Of a DNA stretch of 64,000 nt, positions 38,273 through 47,946 are shown one piece after another. Made by a program: the position numbers and the translations under genes. Below the pieces are notes generated by a model that was given only the letters and a program-made list of their open reading frames with translations, had not been told where the DNA came from and did not search any database. The DNA comes from Microthrixaceae bacterium. GTDB taxonomy: Bacteria > Actinomycetota > Acidimicrobiia > Acidimicrobiales > Microtrichaceae. The stretch spans positions 62,001 to 126,000 of the forward strand of contig JAOSKI010000043.1 of the NCBI GenBank assembly GCA_027493675.1, given 5' to 3'. Numbering within the stretch: the first letter of the stretch is position 1; each line of letters begins with the position of its first letter.

Positions 38273-40816
38273 GGTATTGCGCCGTTCGCCTTGAGCTCGG
38301 CTATGTCGTCCCAGGAGAACCCGAAGGAGTCGACCAGGGCCAGTTCCGTGTCCTGGCCGAGCTCGGGGCCCAATCGCTCGATGCGCCCCGGAGTGGCGCT
38401 CAGTGAGATGGGCAGGCCACGGAACTCGACCTCGCCACCGGCTTCGTCGCAGTGGAGGCGGGCGAAGTACCCGTTGGCCCAGGCCTGTTCGGGTCCACGG
38501 CCACGTCACGGAACGAGTTGACCGGGGCCGCCACGACACCCCTGGTCGGCGAAGCGATCCAACCACTCCCCCACGGGCCGCTGCACGAACACCTCGTCGA
38601 GGAGCTCGATCAGGCCGACCCGGTTGGCGACACGGCTGTCGGCATCCACGAACCGTTCGTCGCCGGCCAGGTCGTCGCGTCCGATCGCCGCGCAGAGCGC
38701 CCCGAAGGCTGCATCGGTGTTCTCCATGCAGGTGAACATCCAACGGTCCTGCGCCTGGTAGCGGTTCCACAGCGGGTTCACCGTGTCGGTGCGGGAATGC
38801 TGATCGGCGTAGAAGCTGTCGTGGGTGCCCAGGAACCGTTGCAGCGACGGCGCCGCCAGGAACAGCTGGGAGCCGAGAAGCGAGGCGTCGACGTACTGGC
38901 CCTTGCCGGTCTCTCGCCGCCGGTGCAACGCCACCATGATCCCGAACGCCGACATCAGCCCCCGAAGGCGCTCTCCCGGCGCCGAGTCCGAGGTAGATCG
39001 GCGGCTCACCGGGCTCTCCGAGGCGCGTCATGATTCCGGTGAGCGCCTGCACGGTCATGTCGAAAGCCGGCTTGTTGATCCCGCGGTGGCCGTATCCGCT
39101 GTTGGTCGCGAGACCAGCCGTGGATTGACCGCCGAGAGCGTCGCGTAGTCGAGTCCCAGCGGTTCGAGGTTCGTCATCGACTGGTTCCACAGGAACACGT
39201 CGGACTCGGCGACCATCCGGTGCATCAGCGCGCGACCCTCGTCGGACTTCAGGTCGATCGCCATGCTCTTCTTGTTGCGGTTCACCACCAGGAAGTACTG
39301 GTTCCAGTCGGCCACCGGCACCGCGTTGATGCTGCACCCCCCGCGCCGGGTCGCCGAACTCGGGGCGTTCGATGTGGATCACCTCGGCGCCGAAGTCCGC
39401 CAGGTGCTGGGGAGCACACCGGGCCCTGGAACCACACGGTGAGATCGAGCACCCGCACACCGTCGAGCCCCCGACCGGAGGGTGCCGTGTCGGAGAGTGC
39501 CGCAGCCTGCGCTACGTCGGGCGCCGATGCGGTCGAGCGCGAGGGCACCGTGATCCCGCGGGGCCGCGCGACGGGTTCGCCCGAGCTGTCGGGGACCTTC
39601 CGAGTGGTACCGACCACACCGGAGGTCTCCAGCTCCGCGACCTGCGAGTCGGTCATCGCGAGCACGTCGCAGAGGATCTCAGCGGTGTGCTGGCCGACAC
39701 CGGGGGCCATCCGCGAGAGCCGAGCCGGAGTGTCGCCCATGTGGATCGGGAACCCGAGGCTCTGGTAGGTGCCGTAGCTCGGGTGCTCCAGGTCGAGCAC
39801 GTAGCGGTTGATCGCCGCCTGGGTGAGTTCGGCCACGTACTCGTAGCGCTCCATGACATCGGCCGACAGGCGCTCCTCGTCGAATCGCTGCCGCCAGTAG
39901 GCGCCCGTCTGGGTGGCGAAGCGCTCGTCGAGGATCGCCATCAGTTCCTCGCGGCCCTCACCGCAGCGCTTGTCGTGAGAATCGAAGCGCGGGTCGTGCT
40001 CGTCGAGACCCATGAGCTTGAGAAGCCCGGCCACCAGCGGTCCGAGTCGGGCATCGTGAGGGTGATCCAACGGCCATCGGAGCTCGGGTACGCAAGCCCC
40101 GCTCCGGACATCGGGTTGCCCGCGCCCAGGCGTGCCACCGGCGTGGAGAGCCGATCGTCGCGCATCGCCATGTAGGCGTCGATCTGCAGGGAGGCGCCGT
40201 ACATGTTGCCTGCGAACAGCGACGCGCCGACAACCTGGCCCTCGCCGGTCTCACCCCGGTGGTGCAGCGCGATCATCGTACCCAGCGCGAGCATGACCGA
40301 GGTGTACATCTATCCGGCCCCGGCGTACACGGGTGGTTCGCCGGGTTGGGGCAGGGTCGGCATCACCCCGGTGCGTGCCGCCGCCAGCTCGTCGAGCGCC
40401 GGTAGGTCACGGTCAGGGCCCGTCGGACCGAAACCGGAGCCGTGCACGTACACCAGCGCCGGGTTGCTCGCGGTGAGTGCGTCGGATCCCAGGCCCAGGT
40501 CCTCCAACTCCAGGAACGGCAGATCCGTGTAGAAGACGTCGGCCGAGTCCAGAAGGCGGTCGAGGATCCCGCGGCCCTCGGACCGCGGTGAGGTCGATGC
40601 CGATGCTCTGCTTGTTGCGCTGCACCAGCTCGGCGTCCGCGTCGAATGCCTCCTCGGGGTGCAGTCCGTCGCAGTTCCGGGTCAGGCGGCTGCGCCGAGA
40701 GGTCCTCCACGCGGATCACCCGGGCTCCGAAGTCACCGAGCAACGCGGAACCCATCGAGGACCACAGCTCGGTGGTCAACTCCACAACGGTCACATCCCC
40801 CGAGGGCGTCGGTCAT
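38269..40816 (-). CDS. fused double-domain CaiB/BaiF CoA transferase
   Basis: About 849 residues in two tandem CoA-transferase domains, read through several shifts. Domain 1 (40816 to about 39600): TVVELTTELWSSMGSALLGD, FGARVIRVEDLSAQP, LVYVHGSGFGPTGPDRDLPA, GETGEGQVVGASLFAGNMYG, MGDTPARLSRMAPGVGQHTA. Domain 2: GLDGVRVLDLTVWFQGP, HLADFGAEVIHIERPEFGDP, NRNKKSMAIDLKSDEGRALM, RRRETGKGQYVDASLLGSQL, QAWANGYFARLHCDEAGGEV and ELALVDSFGFSWDDIAELKA. The two domains are not close repeats. ATG at 40816 has AGAGG ahead. Tandem-fused CaiB proteins are known in actinobacteria; a single-chain form of an otherwise dimeric enzyme fits. Translationally coupled to the next CoA-transferase gene (GTGA). Confidence 0.78.
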
Positions 40817-41125
40817 CGCGGGTACCTCTTTCCGGCCGGCTCGTGAGTCGACCTGTCAGCTGCCGGGGCGTCCGCTCACACAGACGGTCCCCCAGCCGAT
40901 CCCTTGGCCAGCAGGTGGCCGTCGAAGGAATCCTACCGCTTGGTTAGGATTCCCGAAAGACTGTAGGATTCCTCCGACAACTGGTCGGTCTGGTTCACAG
41001 CCGGCCGCAGCGGAGGGACCCGAGGCACATCGTTGTCGATCCACGGACCCCGGTCCAGGGTCGTGGTGTCGGGCCCGGTGCGAGCCCTCCGATCGAAGGT
41101 TACGGACTTTGGATCAGGAGACGAC
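40817..41125. other. divergent promoter region between CoA-transferase and SnoaL units
   Basis: No gene; it contains operator site 4 and a weaker palindrome near 40976. Both neighbouring units read away from it. Confidence 0.55.
40929..40985. promoter_or_regulatory. palindromic operator, site 4 (CoA transferase / SnoaL divergent promoter)
   Basis: CCTACCGCTTGGTTAG at 40932-40947 lies inside an extended palindrome whose arms are AATCCTA and TAGGATT (40929-40951). A degenerate GACAACTGGT follows at 40976. Serves the CoA-transferase pair (minus) and the SnoaL/ligase unit (plus). Confidence 0.6.
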
Positions 41126-41593
41126 ATGGCGGTGAGCGCAGAGGCCATCCAGGCGATGCTGGACCGTGAGGAGATCCGCGACCTCGCCAACAGGTACGCG
41201 CACTACGTCTGGCAGCGCGACGCCTCCGCGGTCGCCGATCTGTTCACCGACGACGGCCTCATGCAGACCCCGGACCTGCCGGACCTCAACGGTCGCCAGG
41301 AGATCCTGGAGAACTACACGAAGATCTTCTCCGACATCGACCTCTACCCGTACGTCCACAACCACGTGGTGGACCTCGAGGGCGATTCGGCGACCGGCAC
41401 CTGCTACCTGGATCTACGCTCTCGGAACGACGAGCATCACATCATGGCCGCCGGCTACTACGAGGACCGTTACCGACGTGTGGACGGCAGGTGGTTGATC
41501 GCCGGCCGTGACCTCACGCTGGTCTCGTTCTTCCCGATCCGCAAGCGCGGCTCGGCACCGGCCGACAACCCCGACACGCCCCAGGAGGCATGA
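41126..41593 (+). CDS. SnoaL-like (NTF2-fold) protein
   Basis: 155 residues, intact, ATG with AGGAG ahead. IQAMLDREEIRDLANRYAHY, VWQRDASAVADLFTDDGLMQ, then NGRQEILENYTKIFSDIDLY, PYVHNHVVDLEGDSATGTCY and YEDRYRRVDGRWLIAGRDLT are SnoaL-4 / NTF2-like motifs with the small hydrophobic cavity. Close in type to ketosteroid-isomerase-like and ring-hydroxylating partners. It begins the unit SnoaL - 103-aa protein - acyl-CoA ligase, all in one direction with 1-6 bp gaps, so it likely handles the same substrate. Enzyme activity not assignable. Confidence 0.85.
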   Translation: MAVSAEAIQAMLDREEIRDLANRYAHYVWQRDASAVADLFTDDGLMQTPDLPDLNGRQEILENYTKIFSDIDLYPYVHNHVVDLEGDSATGTCYLDLRSRNDEHHIMAAGYYEDRYRRVDGRWLIAGRDLTLVSFFPIRKRGSAPADNPDTPQEA

Positions 41594-41594
41594 G

Positions 41595-41906
41595 ATGGCA
41601 CAGCTCACAGTGGGAACCCGACTCCGCAGCGCGGTCTGCGAGACCGAGGTGATGGTGGTCGGCGCACCGGAGGGCGACGTCGAGTTGACCTGCGGTGGTG
41701 CCCCGATGATCGGCATCGACGAGCAGCCGCCCGAGGGCGGTTCGGTCGACCCCGCAGCGGCCGAAGGCACCGCCGTCGGCAAGCGCTACACCAACGACGC
41801 CGGCGACATCGAGGTGCTGTGCACCAAGGCCGGCGAGGGTTCCCTCGGCCTGGGTGGTGAGATCCTCGGCCAGAAGGACGCCAAGGCCCTTCCCTCCTCG
41901 GACTGA
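41595..41906 (+). CDS. conserved small protein of unknown function linked to the acyl-CoA ligase
   Basis: 103 residues, intact. MAQLTVGTRLRSAVCETEVM, then GDVELTCGGAPMIGIDEQPP, GTAVGKRYTNDAGDIEVLCT and KAGEGSLGLGGEILGQKDAK, ending ALPSSD. I recall similar proteins next to FadD-type ligases in mycobacteria, but no function is known to me. Two Cys (AVCETEV, LTCGG) and mostly beta-like sequence suggest a small beta-sandwich or a metal-binding module. Spacing is tight (1 bp after the SnoaL stop, 6 bp before the ligase), so it probably works with them. Confidence 0.72.
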   Translation: MAQLTVGTRLRSAVCETEVMVVGAPEGDVELTCGGAPMIGIDEQPPEGGSVDPAAAEGTAVGKRYTNDAGDIEVLCTKAGEGSLGLGGEILGQKDAKALPSSD

Positions 41907-41912
41907 TCCGCC

Positions 41913-43410
41913 ATGAACCTCATGATGCTGCTCGAGATGGCGGCTTCGAGCTTCGGAGATCGGACCGCGGTCACCAACGGCTCCGATTCGCTCACCTACA
42001 CCGAGCTGTTCGACGCCGCCGGGGCCGCCGCGGCCCGGATCGCCGATTCAGAGTGCGAGTACTCCGGACTTGTCGACGTCAACACGCTCGCGGTGCCCAT
42101 AGCCCTGTTCGCGAGCGCATGGGCGGGGACACCGTTCTCGCCGCTCAACTACCGTCTCACCGAGACCGAGTTGGACGCACTGCTGGCACGCATCTCGCCT
42201 GCGTTCGTCGTCACCGACTCAGACCGCGCCGAACGACTCGCAGGCCACGACGCCCTGACGATCGTGCAGCGGGAGGACTTCGTGGCCTCGGCGCGTTCGG
42301 GTGCGGTCCTGGACCGGCCCTGGTCGATGGACCCCGAGGACATCGCGGTCCTGTTGTTCACCAGTGGCACCACCGGCGTGCCCAAGGCAGCGATCCTGCG
42401 CCACCGCCACCTCGTGTCCTACATCCTGGGTTCGGTGGAGTTCGCCGGAGCAGCCGAGGACGATGCTGCGCTCGTCAGCGTGCCGCCCTACCACATAGCG
42501 GGCATGGCCTCGATCGCCAGCTCGGTGTACGCCGGACGTCGCATCGTGCAGCTCGAGAACTTCTCCGCGGAGGGCTGGATCGAGACCGCCCGCAACGAGC
42601 GCATCACCAACGCCATGGTCGTTCCCACGATGCTGGTTCGCATCATCGACGCACTCGACCGTGAAGGCGACGCGAACCTGCCGCACCTGCGTGCGATCTC
42701 CTACGGCGGGGCCAAGATGCCCCAACCGGTGATCGAGCGGGCGATGGAGCTGCTGCCGCAGGTGGACTTCACCAACGCGTACGGCCTCACCGAGACGAGC
42801 TCCACCATCACCGTGCTCACGCCTCAGGACCACCGCGACGCGGCAGCCAGCGACGACCCCGCGGTGCGGCGACGCCTGTCGTCGCTGGGCACCGCGCTGC
42901 CGAGCGTCGAGATCGAGATCCGTGACGAGTCAGGAGAGCCGGTGCCTGCCGGCGAGTGGGGCGAGATCCATGTGCGGGGCGAGCAGATCTCCGGGGAGTA
43001 CCTCGACCAGGGCAGCCGCCTGAGCGACCAGGGCTGGTTCCCGACCCGCGACCGGGGCAGCCTGGACGCGGACGGCTACCTCTTCTTGGAGGGCCGCAGC
43101 GACGACATCATCGTCCGCGGTGGGGGAGAACATCTCACCGGGTGAGATCGAGGACGTCCTGCTGGCCCACGACGCGGTGATCGACTGCGCGGTGGTCGGC
43201 ATCGCCGACGAGCAGTGGGGCGAGGCAGTGGCCGCGGCCCTGGTGCTCGGAGAGGGAGCATCCGTGACCGAGGACGAGCTGCGGGCCTGGGTGACCGAGC
43301 GCCTGCGCTCCTCGCGTGCACCGGTGCACTTCGAGTTCCGTGACGAGTTGCCCTACACCGAGACCGGCAAGCTCCTACGGCGACAGGTCCGCGCCGAGAT
43401 GGGCGCCTGA
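41913..43410 (+). CDS. acyl-CoA synthetase/ligase (AMP-binding)
   Basis: About 498 residues, one shift near 43125. LLFTSGTTGVPKAAILRHRH is the P-loop-like ATP motif; VPPYHIAGMASIASSVYAGR, then FTNAYGLTETSSTITVLTPQ (A5), GYLFLEGRSDDIIVRGG (A8) and in the C-terminal lid FRDELPYTETGKLLRRQVRA with the catalytic Lys (TGKLLRR). Forms acyl-AMP, then acyl-CoA. Substrate probably a carboxylic acid of the local pathway; class is fatty-acid or aromatic/terpenoid acid ligase. Start ATG at 41913, six bp after the previous stop. Confidence 0.88.
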
Positions 43411-43483
43411 GCCCCGGCTCTCTCGGATCTCCGTCCTCAGGACGCTCGCCGACGGCCGGCACGCTGCCCGCCCAGCGGACGCG

Positions 43484-43847
43484 TCACTTGCAGAGGATGT
43501 CCGCGCGGGTGCTCTCGAACGCGGCGAGCACCTCGTCGAGGTACTCCCCGGGCACCTGCGCATCGACGAGTGACTCCCGCAGGTACTCCATGGTCCGGTC
43601 GAAGTGCACGTCTGCCAGTCCGGCGTCGACGAGCCGCTGGTGCGAGACACGCAACCGCTGGCCGTCGTACTCGGAGGCCTCCAACATCCTGCCCAGGAAG
43701 TCGTACTGCTTGGCAGACCAGACCTCGGTGTCGACCCCCTTCCAGGAAGGGTGTGAGGGTGTCGTCGGCAAGCATGCGGTCGTGAAGACCCTCGATCGCT
43801 TCGATCACCGCCGAGGCGCCACCCATACGTTCCAGCAACGTGTCCAT
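43484..43847 (-). CDS. truncated haemoglobin (group I-like)
   Basis: About 121 residues, shift near 43735. MDTLLERMGGASAVIEAIEG, then HDRMLADDTLTPFLEG, KQYDFLGRMLEASEYDGQRL, RVSHQRLVDAGLADVHFDRT and EYLRESLVDAQVPGEYLDEV fit the 2-over-2 globin fold; the His in RVSHQRL is the proximal haem ligand. Such globins bind O2 or NO. It is the last gene of a minus-strand unit with a nitronate-monooxygenase-like enzyme, so NO/nitronate chemistry or O2 delivery to the flavin enzyme is a possible link (inference). Confidence 0.8.
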
Positions 43848-43877
43848 TGTCCCTCCTTGGAAGGTCTCTCTGATAGG

Positions 43878-44159
43878 TCAATCAGTGCGATCTCTGGTGT
43901 CCACCACGAAGAGGTTCCCCGACTCGCACCACACGGTGTCGTGGGTGTACTCGTCGGGGCGCCGGGTGAGATCGCCGAGCAGGTACCAACGCCACGGCGG
44001 GTCGCCGTGGTCGACGTACTCGCCGGTCAGCGTGCCGGTGAACTCCTCCCGGCCCGCGAAGTGCGTGCCCATCACCGCGTGGCCGCCGTCGCACTCCGCG
44101 ACCCGGCCGGCCATGTCAGGATCGAACCCGCTGACCCTCTCGTGGGTGCGCTCAGCCAT
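43878..44159 (-). CDS. protein of unknown function between flavin enzyme and globin
   Basis: 93 residues, intact. MAERTHERVSGFDPDMAGRV, AECDGGHAVMGTHFAGREEF, TGTLTGEYVDHGDPPWRWYL, LGDLTRRPDEYTHDTVWCES and GNLFVVDTRDRTD. Hydrophilic, rich in Gly, Asp and His, no signal peptide or membrane segment. Family not recognised. Start overlaps the stop of the flavin enzyme by eight bases, so it is almost certainly co-translated with it. It could be a small accessory subunit. Confidence 0.7.
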   Translation of the reverse strand: MAERTHERVSGFDPDMAGRVAECDGGHAVMGTHFAGREEFTGTLTGEYVDHGDPPWRWYLLGDLTRRPDEYTHDTVWCESGNLFVVDTRDRTD

Positions 44160-45249
44160 CTCCGCAGATTCCGTCGAAGGTGTCGAGCGCCTCCTCGACC
44201 ATGTCGAAGAGGATCTGCTTGGCCGGCTTCATCGAGGTCACGAAGCTGACGCCCTGGCCCGCGGCCTCGGTCATCAGGTCGGCCCTGCGGTTGTCGTTGG
44301 CGCCCTGGATGTAGTCGGAGCTGAGCAGCATCTGGTAGGGGGCCTGAAGCGGCGCCGGAGCCTCGGGCTTGGCCCACTCCTCGGTCCACGGGCAGCGCAG
44401 CACCCGCATGGTCATCCCCGAGATCGACGTGCTGAAGGTGGTGTCGTCCACCGTCGATTCGAGGATCCGCTCCTTGATGATCATGTCGACATCGGACTCG
44501 CGGCACGCCAGCCAGAGGGTGCCGGTCCACACACCCGACGCGCCCAGGCACAGCGAGGCGGCCAGGTGCCGACCGGTGGTGATGCCGCCTGCGGCGATGA
44601 TGGGGGTGTCACCCGCCATGGCCGCCACCTCGGCCACGATCGACAAGGTGCCGACGTTGCCGGTGTGGCCCGCGGCGTCGTAGCCCTGGGCGATGATCGC
44701 ATCCACGCCGGCTTCGAGCTGCCGCTTCGCCTGGCGTGCCTTGCCCACCAGACCGAACACCTTGATCCCCCGCTCGTGGGCAGCGTCCAACATGAACGCG
44801 GGGCTCCCGAGGCCCGACGCGATCACCGGCACGCGCTCTTCGAGCAGGACGTCGAGCTGCGCCCGTGCGAGCTCCTGGTTGAGTCCGCCCCACTGGTGCA
44901 GGTCCACCTGGCCCTTGGGATCGGGCACGTCGTAACGCTCCTTGATCTCCTGGGCGAAGGCGCGGTGCGTGTCGGGGATGTTCGACATCAGCTCCTCGAC
45001 GCTGCCCGCGGGAGGCACCGACGACGGCAACACGAGATCGATGCCGAAGGGCCGTCCCTCGACACGGTCACGGATCCAGCGCACGTCGGCCTCGATGTCC
45101 TCGGGCGTGTGCATGGCCTCACCCAGCACGGCGAAGCCACCGCCGTTGATCACCGCGACCGCGACGTCCTTGCAGTGGGTGAACGCGATCACCGGGAACT
45201 CGATGCCCAGCATGTCGCAGAGCTTGGTGTGCAGCGGATCTCCACTCAT
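44152..45249 (-). CDS. nitronate monooxygenase/2-nitropropane dioxygenase-like FMN enzyme
   Basis: 365 residues, intact. CDMLGIEFPVIAFTHCKDVA, INGGGFAVLGEAMHTPEDIE, QLDVLLEERVPVIASGLGSP, then DAIIAQGYDAAGHTGNVGTL with the catalytic-type His in AAGHTG, and TPIIAAGGITTGRHLAASLC, LGASGVWTGTLWLACRESDV, the FMN phosphate motif. TIM-barrel FMN protein of the nitronate monooxygenase/enoyl reductase (FabK-like) group. In steroid- and CoA-pathway loci such proteins may be 2-enoyl-CoA reductases rather than nitronate oxidases. ATG at 45249; a double operator lies 93 bp upstream. Confidence 0.86.
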   Translation of the reverse strand: MSGDPLHTKLCDMLGIEFPVIAFTHCKDVAVAVINGGGFAVLGEAMHTPEDIEADVRWIRDRVEGRPFGIDLVLPSSVPPAGSVEELMSNIPDTHRAFAQEIKERYDVPDPKGQVDLHQWGGLNQELARAQLDVLLEERVPVIASGLGSPAFMLDAAHERGIKVFGLVGKARQAKRQLEAGVDAIIAQGYDAAGHTGNVGTLSIVAEVAAMAGDTPIIAAGGITTGRHLAASLCLGASGVWTGTLWLACRESDVDMIIKERILESTVDDTTFSTSISGMTMRVLRCPWTEEWAKPEAPAPLQAPYQMLLSSDYIQGANDNRRADLMTEAAGQGVSFVTSMKPAKQILFDMVEEALDTFDGICGDG

Positions 45250-45335
45250 CGTTACTCCTAGCGGTGTTCGTGCAAGCGCCCACGAGGCGCTCCGCGGTCT
45301 CCCTTTTGCGGGACTGTTCCGGCACAGCGTAGACC

Positions 45336-45375
45336 CCCTGTGCCAGATGGTGACATTTTCCGACCAACTGGTTAG
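45336..45375. promoter_or_regulatory. tandem palindromic operator, site 5
   Basis: GCCAGATGGT (45342-45351) and ACCAACTGGT (45363-45372) are two copies of the same palindrome exactly 21 bp apart. The whole 40-bp block matches 47947-47986 at 36 of 40 positions. Likely target: the nitronate-monooxygenase-like unit, 93 bp away on the minus strand. Confidence 0.65.
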
Positions 45376-45393
45376 AGCGACCGCCAATGGACG

Positions 45394-45435
45394 GGCGCTC
45401 CTGGCGGGAGCGCCGTGTGGCGGTGTAGCCGCCAC
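45394..45435. repeat. two adjacent GC-rich hairpins
   Basis: GGCGCTCC-(5 nt)-GGAGCGCC at 45394-45414 and GTGGCGG-TGTAG-CCGCCAC at 45417-45435 are perfect inverted repeats. Could be attenuation or termination structures, or protein sites, between divergent units. Confidence 0.55.
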
Positions 45436-45610
45436 CATCGAACCGCGGTGAGGCGTAGCGTGTTGACGCGGCTGCTGAGGTCGCCAGTCGGTTGGTGTTC
45501 CAGTGTGAGCCGGCGGGTTGCCTCCGGGCCTGTGAGGGTTCTCATGTGGGAGCGGATCCGGCGGTTCGGATCCCGGATCGGTGTCGCACCCCGGCTGTAG
45601 CGTCGAACAC

Positions 45611-47057
45611 ATGTTCGAGGATGGGAAGGACCGTTCGGGGAAGGACCGTTCGGGGAAGGACCGTTCGGGGAAGGTGCTGCTTCGTGAGTGGCGAGTGTGG
45701 GCCCGCGAGCAGTGGGAGAACGAGTGCCTGATCACCGACGACGCCCCGGAACCGGTCCACGATGCACGTGAGCACATGGACGGCCTCCTCGCGGCCCTCG
45801 CCGGTACCGACGTGGCAACCCTCGACGACGACGGGTTGATGGGCACGGTGCTTGCCCTCGAGGACCGTGCAGCGGCACCTGGATGCGGTGAAGGCCACCG
45901 CGCTGGGTCGTCTGGATCGCTCGGGAGCCACCGAGGCAGCTGCCGGTCTGGGTGTCAAACGCTGGAAAGCGCACCGTACCCACAGCAGCGACACGACGGT
46001 GGGTCGTGAGCTCAAGGTCGCCCGTACCCTGGAGCGTTTCGAGGCGTTCGCCGAAGCACTCGCAGCCGGGGTGGTGTCGGTGGACCACGTGTTGGCGCTC
46101 GGGGCCGTGTGCAACGACCGCATCACAGACGCTCTTGTTGCCATCGAGCACCAGTTGGTGCGCTTCGCGAAGTTCCATCGTTTCAGCGTCTTCGTAACCC
46201 ATCTCCGCCAAGTAGCAGCCATGTTGGATACCGACGGCGCAGAGCCCGACTGCGGTGACCGTGACAGCGCGGCCATGGGCAGGGACCTCGAAGGCCACCT
46301 GCACCTCAAACTGGAGTTGACCGGTCACAACGCAGTGGAGGTCGAAGCGATCATCAACACCGAAACCGATCGGCAGTACCGCGCCGCGGTCCGCGAACAC
46401 GACACCACCGGGCTTGCGGTGCCGGCGATGGGGGTGTTGCGGGCCAGGGCGATCGTGGAGCTGATACGCCGCGGGGCCGCGGTCAACCCGAACAGCCAGA
46501 AACCGGCGGTGTCGGTGACCCTGACAATCCGAGCTGATCGCGATGGGATCCCAACCGGGGTGCATACCCTCGACGGGTACAACGTGGACGCGGTGAGCAC
46601 CGCGGTGCTGATCTGCGAAGCACACCTCCAACCGGTGATCGTGGACGGTTCGGGCAATCCGCTCAACCTGGGCCACACCGTCAGGTTGTTCACCCCGGCC
46701 CAACGCAACGCGCTGGTCGTGCGCGACGGCGGGTGCATCTTCCCGGGATGCGACCAACCGGCATCGCACTGCGACGCGCACCACGAGATCGATTGGCACC
46801 TGGGTGGTTCGACCGACGTCGACAACGGAGCGTTGCTGTGCCGGCGTCACCACGGTCTGGTACACGGCCACAACCCCTGGACGATCACCCACCTGCACAT
46901 CGACGACCTACCACCCGACCTGCTCGAACAACACCTCACCAGAGCCCACAACGCCCACCTCGACCCCACCCCCGACGTACGCGTACTGAAATCACCCCCC
47001 GGCAAACTGCTGCTCGCCCAGAACGCCACCGACCACCAAGGCCCCGCACCACCCTGA
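45611..47057 (+). CDS. DUF222 / 13E12-family HNH endonuclease-like protein (second copy)
   Basis: About 482 residues, shift near 45870. The N-terminus has three tandem KDRSG repeats, then a helical DUF222 domain: VQRHLDAVKATALGRLDRSG, LERFEAFAEALAAGVVSVDH, VNPNSQKPAVSVTLTIRADR. The HNH zinc domain is complete: VVRDGGCIFPGCDQPASHCD, AHHEIDWHLGG, DNGALLCRRHHGLVHGHNPW. Overall layout matches the gene at 14461-16011, but they share only moderate identity. DUF222 genes multiply in actinobacterial genomes; their nuclease activity and target are not established. ATG at 45611 is followed at once by the repeat. Confidence 0.83.
45626..45670 (+). repeat. 15-bp coding tandem repeat (3 copies)
   Basis: AAGGACCGTTCGGGG is present three times in a row (45626-45670) and encodes (KDRSG)3 near the N-terminus of the HNH protein. 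Perfect copies suggest recent slippage. Confidence 0.85.
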
Positions 47058-47232
47058 CACAGCACCCCCTGACCCCCGACGCACGCACCGGTGACGAGCC
47101 CACCGGACGAGCCCGGTCGGATGACCACTTCACCGATGCAACACGTGATGGTACGGTGGGGTGCGAAACACACCACTGGTGCTGATCGGGCGATCACCGG
47201 ATGGATCCGTGATCCACAGGGGGAGCCGAGCA

Positions 47233-47890
47233 ATGGCTGCTACGAACACCCAGGCACACCACCGCTGTTCCGAGGACGGTGGCGGGTTCGCACCACGGCG
47301 CGGACCGGCGCCACGCAGCAGACCGCAGCGCCGGTTGTGCGCCCCGGCGATCGCGATCATGGTCGTGTTGTCGCTCGTCGGCGCGGGATGCGCTACACCG
47401 TCACCACCGGCGGGTGGCGGCGGGATCGAGATCGACCTCGGCCCGCTCACGGTGCCCCTGCCGCCCATCGAGGTGCGCGCACCAGCCACCAACATCCCCC
47501 TTCGGGCTGTGCAGCATCTCCTACCGGCCACCGGGTGTGAACGTCGTGGGGGCCACCCTCACGATCCCCAAGATCCGCATCGACCCGAGCAGGCCTGTGG
47601 TGACGGTCCCCGACGTGAAGGTGTCGATCCCACGGTTGCGCGTACCGCTGTCGACGATCACGCTGCGCTGCGGGCTGCTGGCGCTACCGGTGCAGGTCGA
47701 CCTGATCATCCCGTCCACGGCCAGGGTCCAGGCAGCGACGCTCAACCTGAGCGCACGCACCATCACGCTCACCAACCCGTCGATGTCCATCAACGGCGCA
47801 GGACTGGGGATCCCAGGCCTCGGAGACCTCGTGATCCCGCTGCCGCCGATCCTGAACGTGCCGCTTCCCACCACAGCCATCGCCTTCTGA
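47233..47890 (+). CDS. secreted lipoprotein of unknown function
   Basis: About 218 residues, shift near 47505. N-terminal charged region then CAPAIAIMVVLSLVGAGC, a signal peptide with a lipobox (LVGAGC), so the mature protein is anchored to the membrane by its first Cys. The mature part is rich in Pro, Val and Leu with a repeating pattern: IEIDLGPLTVPLPPIEVRAP, VVGATLTIPKIRIDPSRPVV, TVPDVKVSIPRLRVPLSTIT, NGAGLGIPGLGDLVIPLPPI. Looks like a beta-rich repeat protein, not a known family. No partner gene is clear; the CoA-transferase unit 180 bp downstream has its own promoter. Confidence 0.7.
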
Positions 47891-47946
47891 AGCCCACCGG
47901 CGCGAGGCCTTCACGCGGCGGTGCTGCGCGCCTGGCAACATGGACT

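Larger units (their letters stand above)
45250..45610. other. divergent promoter region between NMO and HNH genes
   Basis: No gene. It contains a 40-bp tandem operator module (45336-45375) and two adjacent hairpins (45394-45435). Confidence 0.6.

Noticed and set aside
40906-40918. GGCCAGCAGGTGG as a further operator copy near site 4
   Set aside because: Only one half matches and the spacing is not 21 bp.
43840-45261. A 473-codon plus-strand frame opposite the nitronate-monooxygenase-like gene
   Set aside because: Low-complexity Arg/His/Gly content and no ribosome site; the minus-strand gene is intact with FMN motifs.
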